A DNA stretch of 42,539 nt from Stutzerimonas chloritidismutans AW-1 (GCF_000495915.1 NZ_AOFQ01000008.1:1-42539); one strand, 5' to 3'. Numbered from the stretch's first letter, positions 1 to 9,225 are shown. Notes: generated by a model from the letters alone, not told the origin. Translations and numbers: made by a program.

Positions 1-204
1 ATCCGCAAGCGGGGGGAGCCGCTACCGGTCGTGTCTGCACGCTTTGTCCCGGTGCCGCTCGGCTTTCTGCCTGCCGGGCGTACCGGCTCCGAGGAGCTGA
101 CGATACGAATCGAAATTCCCTACCACGCCGGCAGTCTGTCGGTGCACTGGCCGGTGGAGGACGGCGAGGGCTGTGCACGTTTGCTTCGCGGGCTGCTCGC
201 ATGA
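1..204 (+). CDS. tnpA: IS66 TnpA accessory protein, C-terminal part
   Basis: The frame is open from the first base and ends in TGA at 202-204, giving the last 67 residues. Its position directly before tnpB with a 4-bp ATGA overlap is that of IS66 TnpA, an accessory protein needed with TnpB and TnpC for transposition. In this family the N-terminal half carries a helix-turn-helix; that part is not in the window. The fragment shows the RFVPVPL stretch and a C-terminal end typical of the less conserved tail. The identification rests mainly on context. Confidence 0.75.
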   Translation: MRKRGEPLPVVSARFVPVPLGFLPAGRTGSEELTIRIEIPYHAGSLSVHWPVEDGEGCARLLRGLLA

Positions 205-536
205 TCCGCATCGAACGCATCTGGCTGGCCACCGAGCCACTGGACATGCGCGCCGGCACTGAAACAGCCCTGGCGCGGGTTGTTCAGGTGTTCGGTGCGG
301 CGCAGCCGCACACGGCTTACCTGTTCACCAACAAGCGCGCTAACCGGATGAAAGTGCTGGTGCACGACGGCTTCGGTGTCTGGCTCGCGGCCCGCCGCCT
401 TAACGAGGGCGGCTTCGTTTGGCCCGGTCGCGAGCAGGGCACGCAGCGCGAGCTGAACCCCGAGCAGTTGCAAGCGCTGGTGGTCGGCCTGCCTTGGAAA
501 CGGCTGGGGCAGGACGCCGCGATCAGCCTGCTGTAA
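201..536 (+). CDS. tnpB: IS66 TnpB accessory protein
   Basis: 111 residues, the normal length for IS66 TnpB (IS66 Orf2-like). The N-terminal MIRIERIWLATEPLDMRAG region matches the family signature (W..TEP.DMR.G). The conserved core follows: a KRANRMKVL block near residue 45, a GFGVWLAARRL block near 56-66 and a GGFVWP block near 70. It starts at the ATG overlapping the tnpA stop and is complete. TnpB assists transposition by an unclear mechanism. Only the intergenic spacer separates it from tnpC, 88 bp downstream. Confidence 0.9.
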   Translation: MIRIERIWLATEPLDMRAGTETALARVVQVFGAAQPHTAYLFTNKRANRMKVLVHDGFGVWLAARRLNEGGFVWPGREQGTQRELNPEQLQALVVGLPWKRLGQDAAISLL

Positions 537-624
537 CACCCGCATCGGCTATCAACCATCGCTGCGCGGCAATTCACCGAACGCCTTATCGTCAGGTAAG
601 GACGGGGCCGTCACAATCGGCCAC

Positions 625-2169
625 ATGCCCTCGACGACCTTCGACCATCTGACCCCCGAGCAACTGCGCGAACTGGCCGCGCAGTTGGCCGAGCGTGTCG
701 TCCACCTTGATCAGCAGGTATCCGGTCTCAGCCAGCAGGTTCACTTCCACAAGACCCGCAACGAGCAGTTGGCCCACGAGATCGCGATCCTCAAGCGTCA
801 CAAGTTCGCCAAGCGAAGTGAGCAACTGAGCCCCGATCAGATCAGCCTGCTTGATGAACTGCTCGACACCGATATCGCCGCTATCGAGGCAGAACTGAAA
901 GCCGTAAATCCCCCAGCGGCCCAGGGCGAACCCCGCCAGCAGCCCAAGCGTGCGCCGCTACCGGCCCAGTTTCCGCGCACCCTGATCCATCACGAGCCGG
1001 ACAACACCCAGTGTGCCTGCGGCTGCCAGCTCAAGCGGATCGGCGAGGACGTCAGCGAAAAGCTCGACTACACGCCGGGCACCTTCACGGTGGAACGGCA
1101 CATCCGTGGCAAGTGGGTCTGCGACCAGTGTGAGACGCTGATCCAGGCACCGGTGCCAGCTCAGGTGATCGACAAGGGCATCCCCACTGCCGGCCTGCTG
1201 GCTCATGTCATGGTGGCCAAATACGCCGACCATCTGCCGCTGTACCGGCAAGAGAAGATCTTTGGCCGTGCGGGTCTACCTATCGCGCGCTCGACATTGG
1301 CACAGTGGGTCGGACAAACCGGCGTGCAGCTCCAGCCGCTGGTCGACGCCTTGCGCGAAGCGGTACTGGCGCAAGGTGTGATTCACGCCGACGAAACCCC
1401 GGTGCAGATGCTGGCCCCAGGCGAGAAGAAAACCCATCGGGCTTACGTTTGGGCTTACTGCACCACGCCCTTCGCCGACCTGAAGGCGGTGGTCTACGAC
1501 TTCAGCCCGAGCCGCGCTGGCGAACACGCACGTAACTTCCTCGGCTCCTGGGGCGGCAAGCTGGTCTGTGATGATTTTGCGGGCTACAAGGCCAGCTTCG
1601 AGCAAGGCATCACCGAAATCGGCTGCATGGCCCACGCCCGGCGCAAGTTCTTCGACCTGCACGTAGCTAACAAAAGCCAGTTGGCCGAGCAGGCGCTGCA
1701 CTCGATCGCCGGCCTCTATGAAATCGAACGGCAGGCGCGTGACTTGAGTGCTGAGGATCGGTGGCGGATACGGCAGGAAAAGTCCTCGCCGATCCTCAAC
1801 GCGCTGCATAAATGGATGCTGGCCCAGCGCGACCTGGTGCCTGATGGATCAGCGACCGCCAAGGCACTCGACTACAGCCTTAAACGCTGGAAAGCGCTGA
1901 CGCGCTACCTGGATGACGGCGCCGTGCCCATCGACAACAATCGGGTCGAGAACCAGATCCGGCCTTGGGCGCTTGGACGCTCGAACTGGCTGTTTGCCGG
2001 CTCGCTACGCAGCGGCAAACGGGCGGCGGCGATCATGAGCCTGATCCAGTCGGCGCGCCTTAACGGTCACGACCCGTATGCCTATCTGAGAGATGTGCTG
2101 ATGCGCCTGCCGACGCAACGGGCGAGCGAGATCGGCCAACTGCTCCCACATCAGTGGATGCCTGCCTGA
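625..2169 (+). CDS. tnpC: IS66 transposase TnpC
   Basis: 514 residues, full length for an IS66 DDE transposase. In order: an N-terminal leucine-rich coiled coil (about residues 5-60), a KRHKFAKRSEQL basic segment, a C4-type zinc-binding region (CACGC near 130 and CDQC near 170), and then the catalytic domain. The first catalytic Asp is in HADETPVQ (about 255), the second in VCDDFAGYK (about 315), and the Glu is in NNRVENQIRP (about 437). No frameshift or stop is seen. With tnpB intact the element lacks only what lies outside the window, so it may be active. Confidence 0.95.
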   Translation: MPSTTFDHLTPEQLRELAAQLAERVVHLDQQVSGLSQQVHFHKTRNEQLAHEIAILKRHKFAKRSEQLSPDQISLLDELLDTDIAAIEAELKAVNPPAAQGEPRQQPKRAPLPAQFPRTLIHHEPDNTQCACGCQLKRIGEDVSEKLDYTPGTFTVERHIRGKWVCDQCETLIQAPVPAQVIDKGIPTAGLLAHVMVAKYADHLPLYRQEKIFGRAGLPIARSTLAQWVGQTGVQLQPLVDALREAVLAQGVIHADETPVQMLAPGEKKTHRAYVWAYCTTPFADLKAVVYDFSPSRAGEHARNFLGSWGGKLVCDDFAGYKASFEQGITEIGCMAHARRKFFDLHVANKSQLAEQALHSIAGLYEIERQARDLSAEDRWRIRQEKSSPILNALHKWMLAQRDLVPDGSATAKALDYSLKRWKALTRYLDDGAVPIDNNRVENQIRPWALGRSNWLFAGSLRSGKRAAAIMSLIQSARLNGHDPYAYLRDVLMRLPTQRASEIGQLLPHQWMPA

Positions 2170-2240
2170 GGCAAGCAAATAACGACAGCGGTGTATCACC
2201 CCAAACAGCCTACCCGTAATAGTCTCGCACTGATTTTTAT

Positions 2241-2315
2241 GCGTGCAGCGTGTGATACAGAGCAGGCGTGCAGCATGTGATACAGCCTACCCGTGCACCG
2301 TGTGATACAGCTTGG
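2241..2315. repeat. Three tandem 25-bp repeats (TGTGATACAG core)
   Basis: Units begin at 2241, 2266 and 2291 with exact 25-bp spacing. Each holds the core GTGCAnCrTGTGATACAG followed by 7 variable bases. An inverted copy of the core (TGTATCAC) sits at 2192-2199, and a 13-bp stretch ACAGCCTACCCGT occurs both at 2205-2217 and 2282-2294. The array lies between tnpC and the end of the T6SS toxin operon (stop at 2329). Function unknown. Confidence 0.8.
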
Positions 2316-2328
2316 GAAGGTGACTTGG

Positions 2329-3027
2329 CTAGACGCTTACGGACTTGTCGAACTCGCGCCAAAAAATCTGTTTTAAGCTCAAGCCACAAATATTCTCTAG
2401 CGGTTCGGGTATTGCCTCCGGGCCTACCTCCATAAAGCTGCGAATACACTCCCACTGCGCCATGGAGGAAATTCCACCGCCGGTATTGACCATCAGCACC
2501 CAGCCTTGTTTGTCGGGGGCGTAGTCTTCGTGCTCTTCCCCCTTGAGCGGGAACCACAGCAGCAGGCTGCCGTGCTTGCTGGCGCCGCCGGTATTGAGGC
2601 TGAGCGCACTGGGGGCAATGGCATGTACTCGCTCCCAGGGAACAAACCAGTAGCTACCATCAGGTTCGGTGATACAGACCTCGCGGCGCTGGCGATTAAA
2701 GCGAATCGGCGGGATCAGTGGCTTGCGGTACTGCTTGATAAACAAGTACCAAAGGGTGCCCATAAGCCCCCCCATAACCCCTAAAACCACCAGGCTGGCC
2801 ACAATATCCCCACCTAAAGCGGCCCAAATAGCAACAGCGACAAATAAGAATGTCCCCATATGCAACGTCAGCCAACCCGCTCCCATGGAAAAGCTGCCGA
2901 TATCCAAAAACACCTGATTTTTACGCCAGATGATATTCATCAGGTCGCTGGCGGGTTGGCCGGTTGGAATGGGTAATGGGGCCAGATGCTCCTGCTTCCG
3001 GAGAAGCCCCTGGGCGTGTTCGGTCAT
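2329..3027 (-). CDS. DUF6708-type membrane protein, candidate immunity protein of the adjacent T6SS toxin
   Basis: 232 residues. Two closely spaced membrane segments lie at about residues 44-70 and 75-95 (GTFLFVAVAIWAALGG and VLGVMGGLMGTLWYLFI). They are followed by a soluble C-terminal domain with RFNRQRREVCI and YWFVPWERVHA blocks, the pattern of DUF6708 proteins found beside T6SS effectors. The ATG overlaps the toxin stop by ATGA, so it is translationally coupled to the toxin. Last gene of the vgrG operon; a membrane protein in this place fits immunity to a membrane-acting toxin, but this is inference. It could instead be an effector accessory protein. Confidence 0.65.
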   Translation of the reverse strand: MTEHAQGLLRKQEHLAPLPIPTGQPASDLMNIIWRKNQVFLDIGSFSMGAGWLTLHMGTFLFVAVAIWAALGGDIVASLVVLGVMGGLMGTLWYLFIKQYRKPLIPPIRFNRQRREVCITEPDGSYWFVPWERVHAIAPSALSLNTGGASKHGSLLLWFPLKGEEHEDYAPDKQGWVLMVNTGGGISSMAQWECIRSFMEVGPEAIPEPLENICGLSLKQIFWREFDKSVSV

Positions 3028-6000
3028 TGACTTTCCTTGGGTTGGAGCTGCTCAGCGCTCACTGGTACGGTGCTACAGCTATCGATAAGCAAAGGGCCGT
3101 CATTGGAGGCATGCTCAACGACTGCAGTGCCTCGGATGATATAGCGCAGACCCATGCCGCCGCCGACCACCATTTGCTGCGGGCCGAGTGTGCCGGCCTG
3201 CATAGCCAACGGGCTATGGTACAAAACCTGAAGCTGCCAGTAATGGCTGTCGGCGCGCTTGGGCAGTGCACCGCTCAAGCGCAAGCCCATACCCTGATGA
3301 ATAGGTAACCATTGGCTTTCCAGATTGCCTAACCACTGCCGGGTACAGTCGGTGGGGGTGTTGCGGTTGTCGAATGCCGCAAGCTTTACATACAGCTGAG
3401 TACGTTCGGGATTGGCCCCCGGTAGAAACAGTTGCAGGCTGTCGGTTCGACTCTCGATCACGATGCTGTGATCACTCTGCCCAATCTGGCGGCTATGCAG
3501 GCTCGCGGAGGCCAATAGCTTGGGCTTAAACAGCAGGTCAATCAGGGTTTGCAGCTCCTCGCTGCGCTGCGCCGGGCTGTCGCCCCAGCGCCGCTTTTGC
3601 CCCCAGTAACATTGCTCAAGGAAGGCTTGCAGCTCGCTGTCCTTGAAATAGTTCCAGGCCAGGTACAGTCCTTCGATAATCAGCAGTAGCCAGTTCACTG
3701 GCACGATGCGCAAGGTGAACCACTTGATCGCCTGTTCGGTGGTCCATTTCCCAGTCAGCGCCATATAGGTAGCATAACCACCCAGGCCGGTTTGAGCGCT
3801 CATTACACCGAAGACTGCACCATCATGCCCCAAACGTGCCCAATGATCAGCCGTCCAATAGGCACCGTCTTTATGCATTTCAGCGGAAAGTTTGAGTAAA
3901 TCGAAAACGGCTCCAAGAGTGGCCAATACACCAGTAGTAAAACCAAACAGCGTTACGATGGGAGCCTTAGCACCGAACTTGCTGATTTCAACCCGCCCAG
4001 TCGCCTCCCACGCCGCACCGATCACTGCCGATAGCGCCGCCCCTACCTTGAGGTTTTCGGCCAGATGTTCACGACTACGCACCTCATCATGCTCGCGCCC
4101 CTGGTCGCGCTGATTAAGTACCTGCACGTTGTTCATATGCAGCAGCAGAGCCGCCAGTGGCAGCACGCCACCCAGGGTGTTCAAACTCTTGATACCGGTG
4201 ACAGCCGGGGTCAGACCTTTCTGCAGATTTTGCCCGGCAAGCCGACCCCAGTCCCACAGACGTTGCCCCACCGTACCGCTGAGGCTAAAGCCCATGCTGC
4301 CGGCCTTGATGGCGCTGTCCGAGCACAGCCTTACAATCACCAACAGCGCACGTAGCGGATCGGGGAAGCGCTGGATCAAATTGCTCGGGGCTGCGCTACT
4401 GGCCAGGTGCTCGGCCTCCAACGCAGCAAAGGCCGCAGACAACCGCGATACAGACTGCCCCCAGTCTGCGCCGCTTGGGCCGCCGAGCTCACTGAGCCAG
4501 GCATATTTACCACTGGCCACCAGGCTGCCGATCAGTTGGCCAATAGCCGCCTGATTGGCACTGGTGAGGGCTGCTTCTACCTCGGCGCCACGGTCTGCCA
4601 GGTCCATCAACGAGGGGCTGAAACCACTGGCCAGCAAGCTGAAAGGTTGTTCAACCGAAGGCGAGCGCAGCAGATTTACGGCCAGCTGAGTGCCAGGACC
4701 GCTGCTGCACAAGGCACTCAGGCTGTTGAGGCTGAGTTCACTGAGCCAGGAGCAGTGTGCGCCGTTGTCGTAATCGGCATACCAGAGCGCGCTCCCGTGG
4801 CGCGCCAGGTAGGTGGACATGTCTTTATAAAGCACCTCGCGGCGGGCAAACAGCCATTGGCGGTGCGGCTCGGCGATCTCGGCCATCCATTTCTGCATAG
4901 CTGCCAATTGCACACGGTCAGCAACCTGAGCGCTGCTTTTGGCGTCAGTCATGTTGTGGACCTTATTGGCCTGGTAGGCCATGACCACACCTTGCAACTG
5001 TCCGTGCAGATCCAGTGGAATAAATTCCCGGGTAGGAGCCAGAACCACTTCTTCACGGCGATGAATATCGGCAATGCGAGCATCAGCGGCAGCATGACCA
5101 ATTCTGTGGCGCTGACGCTGATTGACTGCGGTCTCTTCGTCGAGCAAAGGGGTGAGTTCGCGCCGGGCCTTGAGCAGAATATCGCCCTGCTCCGGGGTGA
5201 GCTGGATATCGCGATCGCGGTAACGGTAGTTGATCAGGTTGCTCAGCTCTGCGCCGTCTTCACTGATCAGGCTGTTGATAAAGCCGGCGATCATCCCTTT
5301 GTGGGCGTGCTCCTGATCCCAGTCTTCTTCGCGCTGATTGACCATGCCTTGCTCATGATTCAGATCACGCAATACACCCAGATCATCGTCCAGGCTGGCG
5401 AACACCCCGTGAAGCTCGACAGCCTGGCTGCGCGCGCTGCTCAGCCAGGTATCCGTTGCCGGCACGTCCCATGGTTCCGCGCTCCATTCGCCGGGCGCGT
5501 GTTCGGCAGCTTCTGGCTGGCGGGCTGCGGCCCGTTCGCGCTCGTGCAGCCAGGTACGGGCATGGACGTACGCCTGAATGCGCTCGGGGGTAGGCTCGTC
5601 CATCATCTGCTTGCCGAGGGTATCCACACCCCCGCGGTAGGCGTCGCCGTTCTGCGCGTAGTCGTGGGACAGGGCTCGATCGCGAATCTCGGGCATCAGC
5701 TCGGCCATGACCTGCTCGGCGCTGTCCAAAGCTGGGCAATGGTCGGCCTCCAAGGTGCGCGCGACTTGAGTCAGGCTGATGCAGCGCATGCGGGCGCGGC
5801 GCTCGCTCGGTTCGCCGGTGAGGCGCTGGTGGACAGCGGCGGTCAAAGGGATTTCGGTATAAAGCAACAGGGCGTCGTGTTGTTTGTTTAGTGCGATGCC
5901 AGCGATGCTGCCGTTGGCTACGGCGCTTGCGGCGTCATCCAGTCCCTGCTCCAGCAACTGGCCGTCGGCGGCCACGGCAAAGCGGCGCAGCGGTCCTTGG

Positions 6001-6260
6001 TCGTGCCAGAGATAAAGGTAACCGGGGCGCAAGCGGCGCAGGGCCATGGGATGGCTCTGGGTTCCGCTCGCTGGTCTACAGCGTTTATGCGCGGCTGGCT
6101 GTTCGGCCAGGGCATAGCGTACGGGAACGATAAAAACCTCGGCCTGGCGCGCCGGACAGCTGGCCATGGGGCTGGACAGGTCGTCCTTTTCGAAGTCCTG
6201 TTGCGCGGCTTGGTCGGCGTGGGCCAGGCGTAGCGTTCGATCCTGAGGGCGGGTGGTCAT
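3024..6260 (-). CDS. T6SS effector, BTH_I2691 / VasX-like family, putative membrane-disrupting toxin
   Basis: 1078 residues. The start at 6260 was chosen over an in-frame start 36 bp upstream because its ATG overlaps the stop of the preceding chaperone gene (ATGA). The N-terminal region has the family pattern VFIVPVRYA followed by LRRLRPGYLYLW (about residues 50-100), also seen in Vibrio VasX. A long central helical part follows. The last 400 residues hold several hydrophobic stretches at about 690-710, 755-775, 790-815, 830-850 and 855-873, and a soluble C-terminus. VasX is known to permeabilise target membranes; pore formation here is inferred from family and hydrophobicity. It is delivered presumably by the VgrG encoded upstream with the help of the DUF4123 protein. 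Confidence 0.8.
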   Translation of the reverse strand: MTTRPQDRTLRLAHADQAAQQDFEKDDLSSPMASCPARQAEVFIVPVRYALAEQPAAHKRCRPASGTQSHPMALRRLRPGYLYLWHDQGPLRRFAVAADGQLLEQGLDDAASAVANGSIAGIALNKQHDALLLYTEIPLTAAVHQRLTGEPSERRARMRCISLTQVARTLEADHCPALDSAEQVMAELMPEIRDRALSHDYAQNGDAYRGGVDTLGKQMMDEPTPERIQAYVHARTWLHERERAAARQPEAAEHAPGEWSAEPWDVPATDTWLSSARSQAVELHGVFASLDDDLGVLRDLNHEQGMVNQREEDWDQEHAHKGMIAGFINSLISEDGAELSNLINYRYRDRDIQLTPEQGDILLKARRELTPLLDEETAVNQRQRHRIGHAAADARIADIHRREEVVLAPTREFIPLDLHGQLQGVVMAYQANKVHNMTDAKSSAQVADRVQLAAMQKWMAEIAEPHRQWLFARREVLYKDMSTYLARHGSALWYADYDNGAHCSWLSELSLNSLSALCSSGPGTQLAVNLLRSPSVEQPFSLLASGFSPSLMDLADRGAEVEAALTSANQAAIGQLIGSLVASGKYAWLSELGGPSGADWGQSVSRLSAAFAALEAEHLASSAAPSNLIQRFPDPLRALLVIVRLCSDSAIKAGSMGFSLSGTVGQRLWDWGRLAGQNLQKGLTPAVTGIKSLNTLGGVLPLAALLLHMNNVQVLNQRDQGREHDEVRSREHLAENLKVGAALSAVIGAAWEATGRVEISKFGAKAPIVTLFGFTTGVLATLGAVFDLLKLSAEMHKDGAYWTADHWARLGHDGAVFGVMSAQTGLGGYATYMALTGKWTTEQAIKWFTLRIVPVNWLLLIIEGLYLAWNYFKDSELQAFLEQCYWGQKRRWGDSPAQRSEELQTLIDLLFKPKLLASASLHSRQIGQSDHSIVIESRTDSLQLFLPGANPERTQLYVKLAAFDNRNTPTDCTRQWLGNLESQWLPIHQGMGLRLSGALPKRADSHYWQLQVLYHSPLAMQAGTLGPQQMVVGGGMGLRYIIRGTAVVEHASNDGPLLIDSCSTVPVSAEQLQPKESQ

Positions 6261-7126
6261 GCGACTGACTCCTTGTCGGTACGCAGCAACTGGCATTGCA
6301 GTTCGCCGATGAGGTTGTCCAGGCGTTGTGCGGGTAGCGGGCCGCGCTGTTCGAGCAGTTGCCGATAAGTTTCGTGCTCGGGGGCCTGCGGAAAATCACT
6401 GCCCAACTCGGCCAACAAGCTCGCCCAACGGGCGACTTCATCGGCCGCGCTATAGCCATATCGTGCCGCGCTTTGACGACACAGGGTGACGAATTGCTGC
6501 TGGGCGGCAGCATCCATGCCCTGTAGCGATTCAGGGAAGAAACGCTGCAGATGGGCCAGCAGACGCTGATCGAAGCAGGCGTGCTTGGCCTGGTTTAACT
6601 GTTCCAGTTGTTCTTGGGAGAGCCGCAGCCAAGGCGTGTCGTCATAGCGCGCAAAGGTCTGCGGCTTGTTCTCGCGTAGCAGCGCCAGTTTCGCGCCAGA
6701 ATCTGCCGGTAGGCGAATACGCTGCACCGGCCCCATCAATGGATCGCGCTCGTCCGCATTCAGCGGGCCCAGCCATAAAGCCATGATGCGTGGGTCGTGG
6801 TAGCGGAACAGAGTCGTTTGTTCACCTTCCAGGCGCACATGAATCAAGCTGCGCAGGTGCTCGACCAGATCGTCTTCGCTCGCATCGGACTCGAGCCAGA
6901 TACCAGCCGTTGCTTGCCACTCCTGCTGGAATACCTGCGCAAGTTCGCTGTGCGGCCGTACCGCTACCAGCAGCGGGCCGACTTCTGCCAACGGTTCATA
7001 GGTGCTGTGTTGATAAAGCAGATGCAGCGAGGGGGATTCTTCCAGGCCGTAAATTCGGACAGCCAGTCCTTCGATCTGCGCGCCATCGAGTAATAGGTAG
7101 CTATGCAGCAGCGATTGGGCCGTCAT
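6257..7126 (-). CDS. DUF4123 T6SS adaptor/chaperone
   Basis: 289 residues. It begins with a LLDGAQIEGLAVRIYGL segment and has the LYQHSTYEPLAEVGPLLV block near residues 38-55, typical of DUF4123 proteins (also called TEC/TAP). These load cognate effectors onto VgrG tips. Its C-terminal half (after about 150) is helical and presumably effector-specific. The ATG overlaps the vgrG stop (ATGA) and its own TGA overlaps the toxin start, placing it between tip and cargo as in other such modules. It is a cytoplasmic protein without signal or membrane segment. Confidence 0.85.
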   Translation of the reverse strand: MTAQSLLHSYLLLDGAQIEGLAVRIYGLEESPSLHLLYQHSTYEPLAEVGPLLVAVRPHSELAQVFQQEWQATAGIWLESDASEDDLVEHLRSLIHVRLEGEQTTLFRYHDPRIMALWLGPLNADERDPLMGPVQRIRLPADSGAKLALLRENKPQTFARYDDTPWLRLSQEQLEQLNQAKHACFDQRLLAHLQRFFPESLQGMDAAAQQQFVTLCRQSAARYGYSAADEVARWASLLAELGSDFPQAPEHETYRQLLEQRGPLPAQRLDNLIGELQCQLLRTDKESVA

Positions 7127-9225
7127 ACTTTGGCCTCGGTCTGCTGACAGATTTCACAGATCGGCAGGGCGGTACGCGCGGCCTGTTGCAACGCCTGTTT
7201 CTGCGCCTGAATCAGTAACTCACCGGCCTTGTCGGCATCCGCCGCCCTCACCTTGCCCGGCAACACTGGCGCCGCGCCCGAGCCCTTACCCGGACTTCCC
7301 CCGGAGTTCATTCGAATCACCGGCCCCACCATCGTGATGCCGCTCGCATCGAGCTTCATAAAGCTACCGGCGGCTTTGAAGGTCAGTTCGCTGCCAGCTT
7401 CAAGGACAACTTTCAGGCCGCTGGACAGGTGGATTTCCTGGCCGGCTTCAATGAACTGGCCGGTACCAATCTTCAGGTGTTGGCTGTTACCCACGGTGAG
7501 GTGGTCGTTGGCGCGGATTTCGGTCTTGCGGTCGGCGTGGGTGGTGCGGTGTTCTTCGGCGCGGAACTCGCTGTAGCTGTTGGCCTCCACGGTGTCGTGG
7601 CGCTCGTGGCCGACGCGGATTTTCTGGTCGTGCTCGATGTTCTCGTCCCAGTCGCGCTGGGCGTGGAGGTAGATCTGTTCGGCGCCCTTGCGGTCTTCGA
7701 TGCGCAGTTCGTTGTAGCCGCCACCGCCCGGGCTGCTCAGGGTCTTGAACACGGTGCGGGTCTTGTTCGCCGGCAGGTCGTAGGGGACCTGGTGTTCCTT
7801 GTGGTACAGGCAACCGGTCACCAGCGGTTGATCGGGGTCGCCTTCGAGGAAGGTCACCAGCACTTCCATGCCAACACGCGGGATGGCGATGCCGCCGTAG
7901 CGGTCGCCGGCCCAGCTGGAGCTGACGCGCAGCCAGCAGCTGGTCTTGTCATCGGCCTGGCCTTCACGATCCCAGTGAAATTGAACGCGTACTCGGCCGT
8001 ACTCGTCGCAGTGGATTTCTTCGCCTGCCGGCCCGGTAACTACGGCGGTCTGGCTACCGAGAACCTTCGGTTTCGGATGGCGAAGGGCCGGGCGGAAGGG
8101 GATGTCCCAGGGGGTGGCGGTGAAGTGGTTGCGGTAGCCTTGTTGGAAGCCGGAGCTGGTAAGAGCCCCCTCACCCCAGCCCTCTCCCCATAGGGGAGAA
8201 GGGGCCAGTCCGTGTTGAACCGGGACATTGGTAATTGACTCCTCCAGTACCTGTGGCTGCTTACCTTCATGCAGCACTTCGGTCAGCAGCCAGAGCTGGT
8301 TCCAGTCGCTGCGCGGGTGTTCGCCGAGCGGGAGGAAGTGCCCGCTCGCCAGTTGCGGCTGGTCGCTTTCGCCTTCGGCCAGTTCGTAGTCGTGGCGGTG
8401 GCGCTCCAGGGCGCGTTGCGACAGGTGCTTGCCGCGGGCGCGCTCGGTGAAGCGGCCGGGGTAATCGTAGTCTTCAAGGTCGGGCTGGAAGTCGCTGTGG
8501 AACGCGGCCTCCATGTTCAAGCGCGGCTTCTCGAAATCGTAATCGCGGCGCGTGACGCGGCTGGTGCGGGTTTCCAGGCGCAGGCCGAAGCGCTTGATCA
8601 CCGGCTGGTCGGCGACCAGACCGCTGTCCTGCTGATAGGCGGTGGCGGCGAGCCTGGGGAAGACCGTCTGGTCATCGCCGAAGACCAGCACATGGCCAGC
8701 TGTGCTGTGCTGGAAGTGATAGTGAATACCCTCTTCCTCGCACAGGCGCTGGATAAAGTGCAGGTCGGTTTCGTCGTACTGCACGCAGTACTCGCGCTGT
8801 GGGTAGATCACCGGGCCGAGCTGGAAGCGGTAGGCATCGGCCTGGATGCCATGCTCCTCGAGCACCTGGGCGACGATCTGCGGCACGCTCAGGTGCTGGA
8901 AGATGCGCTGGTTGGTGCGATGGGCAAGGTAGGCCAGCTGCGGCACGAGCGTGACGCGATAGCGGGTCAGGCGCTTGCCGGATTCACCTTGGGCGGCTTG
9001 ATGCACCAGCCCGTGGATGCCGCTGCCGTCCGGGGCGAAGGCGAGGAAGGCCGGGCGATGCAGCAGGCTTTCCAGATCCAGATCGGGGTGCTCGCTGACC
9101 AGTTCCAGGTCGAAGCGGTAGGGCTGGCTGATGGCCTCGCGGCCCTGGAATTGGAGCACCTTGAAGTCGTGCTCGACGCCTTCGAGGGAAAGCGTGAAGT
9201 GGGCCTGGTTGGCTGGGGCGAACAT
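7123..9225 (-). CDS. vgrG: Type VI secretion tip protein VgrG
   Basis: 700 residues. The gp27-like base covers about residues 1-330 (NQAHFTLSLEGVEHDFKVLQF start, ATAYQQDSG region). The gp5-like OB-fold holds EEIHCDEYGRVRVQFHWDREG and SCWLRVSSSWAG near 385-430 and the GIAIPRVGMEVLVTFLEGDP block. Then come the repeat helix and a DUF2345-type tail ending in LPICEICQQTEAKV, the kind of end that binds a DUF4123/effector pair. An AGGAGG site precedes the ATG. Residues about 338-358 are an extra segment made by an in-frame palindromic repeat (see the repeat at 8164-8204). First gene of the four-gene overlapping operon, 183 bp after the hcp terminator region. Confidence 0.95.
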   Translation of the reverse strand: MFAPANQAHFTLSLEGVEHDFKVLQFQGREAISQPYRFDLELVSEHPDLDLESLLHRPAFLAFAPDGSGIHGLVHQAAQGESGKRLTRYRVTLVPQLAYLAHRTNQRIFQHLSVPQIVAQVLEEHGIQADAYRFQLGPVIYPQREYCVQYDETDLHFIQRLCEEEGIHYHFQHSTAGHVLVFGDDQTVFPRLAATAYQQDSGLVADQPVIKRFGLRLETRTSRVTRRDYDFEKPRLNMEAAFHSDFQPDLEDYDYPGRFTERARGKHLSQRALERHRHDYELAEGESDQPQLASGHFLPLGEHPRSDWNQLWLLTEVLHEGKQPQVLEESITNVPVQHGLAPSPLWGEGWGEGALTSSGFQQGYRNHFTATPWDIPFRPALRHPKPKVLGSQTAVVTGPAGEEIHCDEYGRVRVQFHWDREGQADDKTSCWLRVSSSWAGDRYGGIAIPRVGMEVLVTFLEGDPDQPLVTGCLYHKEHQVPYDLPANKTRTVFKTLSSPGGGGYNELRIEDRKGAEQIYLHAQRDWDENIEHDQKIRVGHERHDTVEANSYSEFRAEEHRTTHADRKTEIRANDHLTVGNSQHLKIGTGQFIEAGQEIHLSSGLKVVLEAGSELTFKAAGSFMKLDASGITMVGPVIRMNSGGSPGKGSGAAPVLPGKVRAADADKAGELLIQAQKQALQQAARTALPICEICQQTEAKV
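8164..8204. repeat. Dispersed palindromic repeat inside vgrG
   Basis: A CCCCTCACCCCAGCCCTCTC...GGGGAGAAGGGG palindrome of the dispersed kind usually found between genes in proteobacteria. On the coding strand it reads in frame as LAPSPLWGEGWGEG, a peptide that turns up wherever this repeat falls in a coding sequence. It lies between the gp27-like and OB-fold parts of VgrG, in a linker that is normally short, so the protein probably tolerates it. Confidence 0.8.

Larger units (their letters stand above)
1..2240 (+). mobile_element. IS66-family insertion sequence, left end outside the window
   Basis: Three genes in the order tnpA (tail only), tnpB, tnpC identify an IS66-family element. tnpA and tnpB overlap by ATGA, as is usual in this family. 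The left terminal repeat lies before base 1. The right terminus could not be fixed: IS66 elements usually end in a GTAA/TTAC-type inverted repeat and no clear one is visible after tnpC, so the limit near 2240 is only where the 25-bp repeats begin. tnpB and tnpC are intact. Confidence 0.85.

Noticed and set aside
2241..2315. CRISPR array
   Set aside because: Only three units, repeats and would-be spacers are too short (18 + 7 bp) and there are no cas genes.
4407..5891. Long open frame on the plus strand (494 codons)
   Set aside because: It runs antisense through the toxin gene, has no ribosome site or family motif, and its codon pattern is that of a mirror frame in GC-rich DNA.
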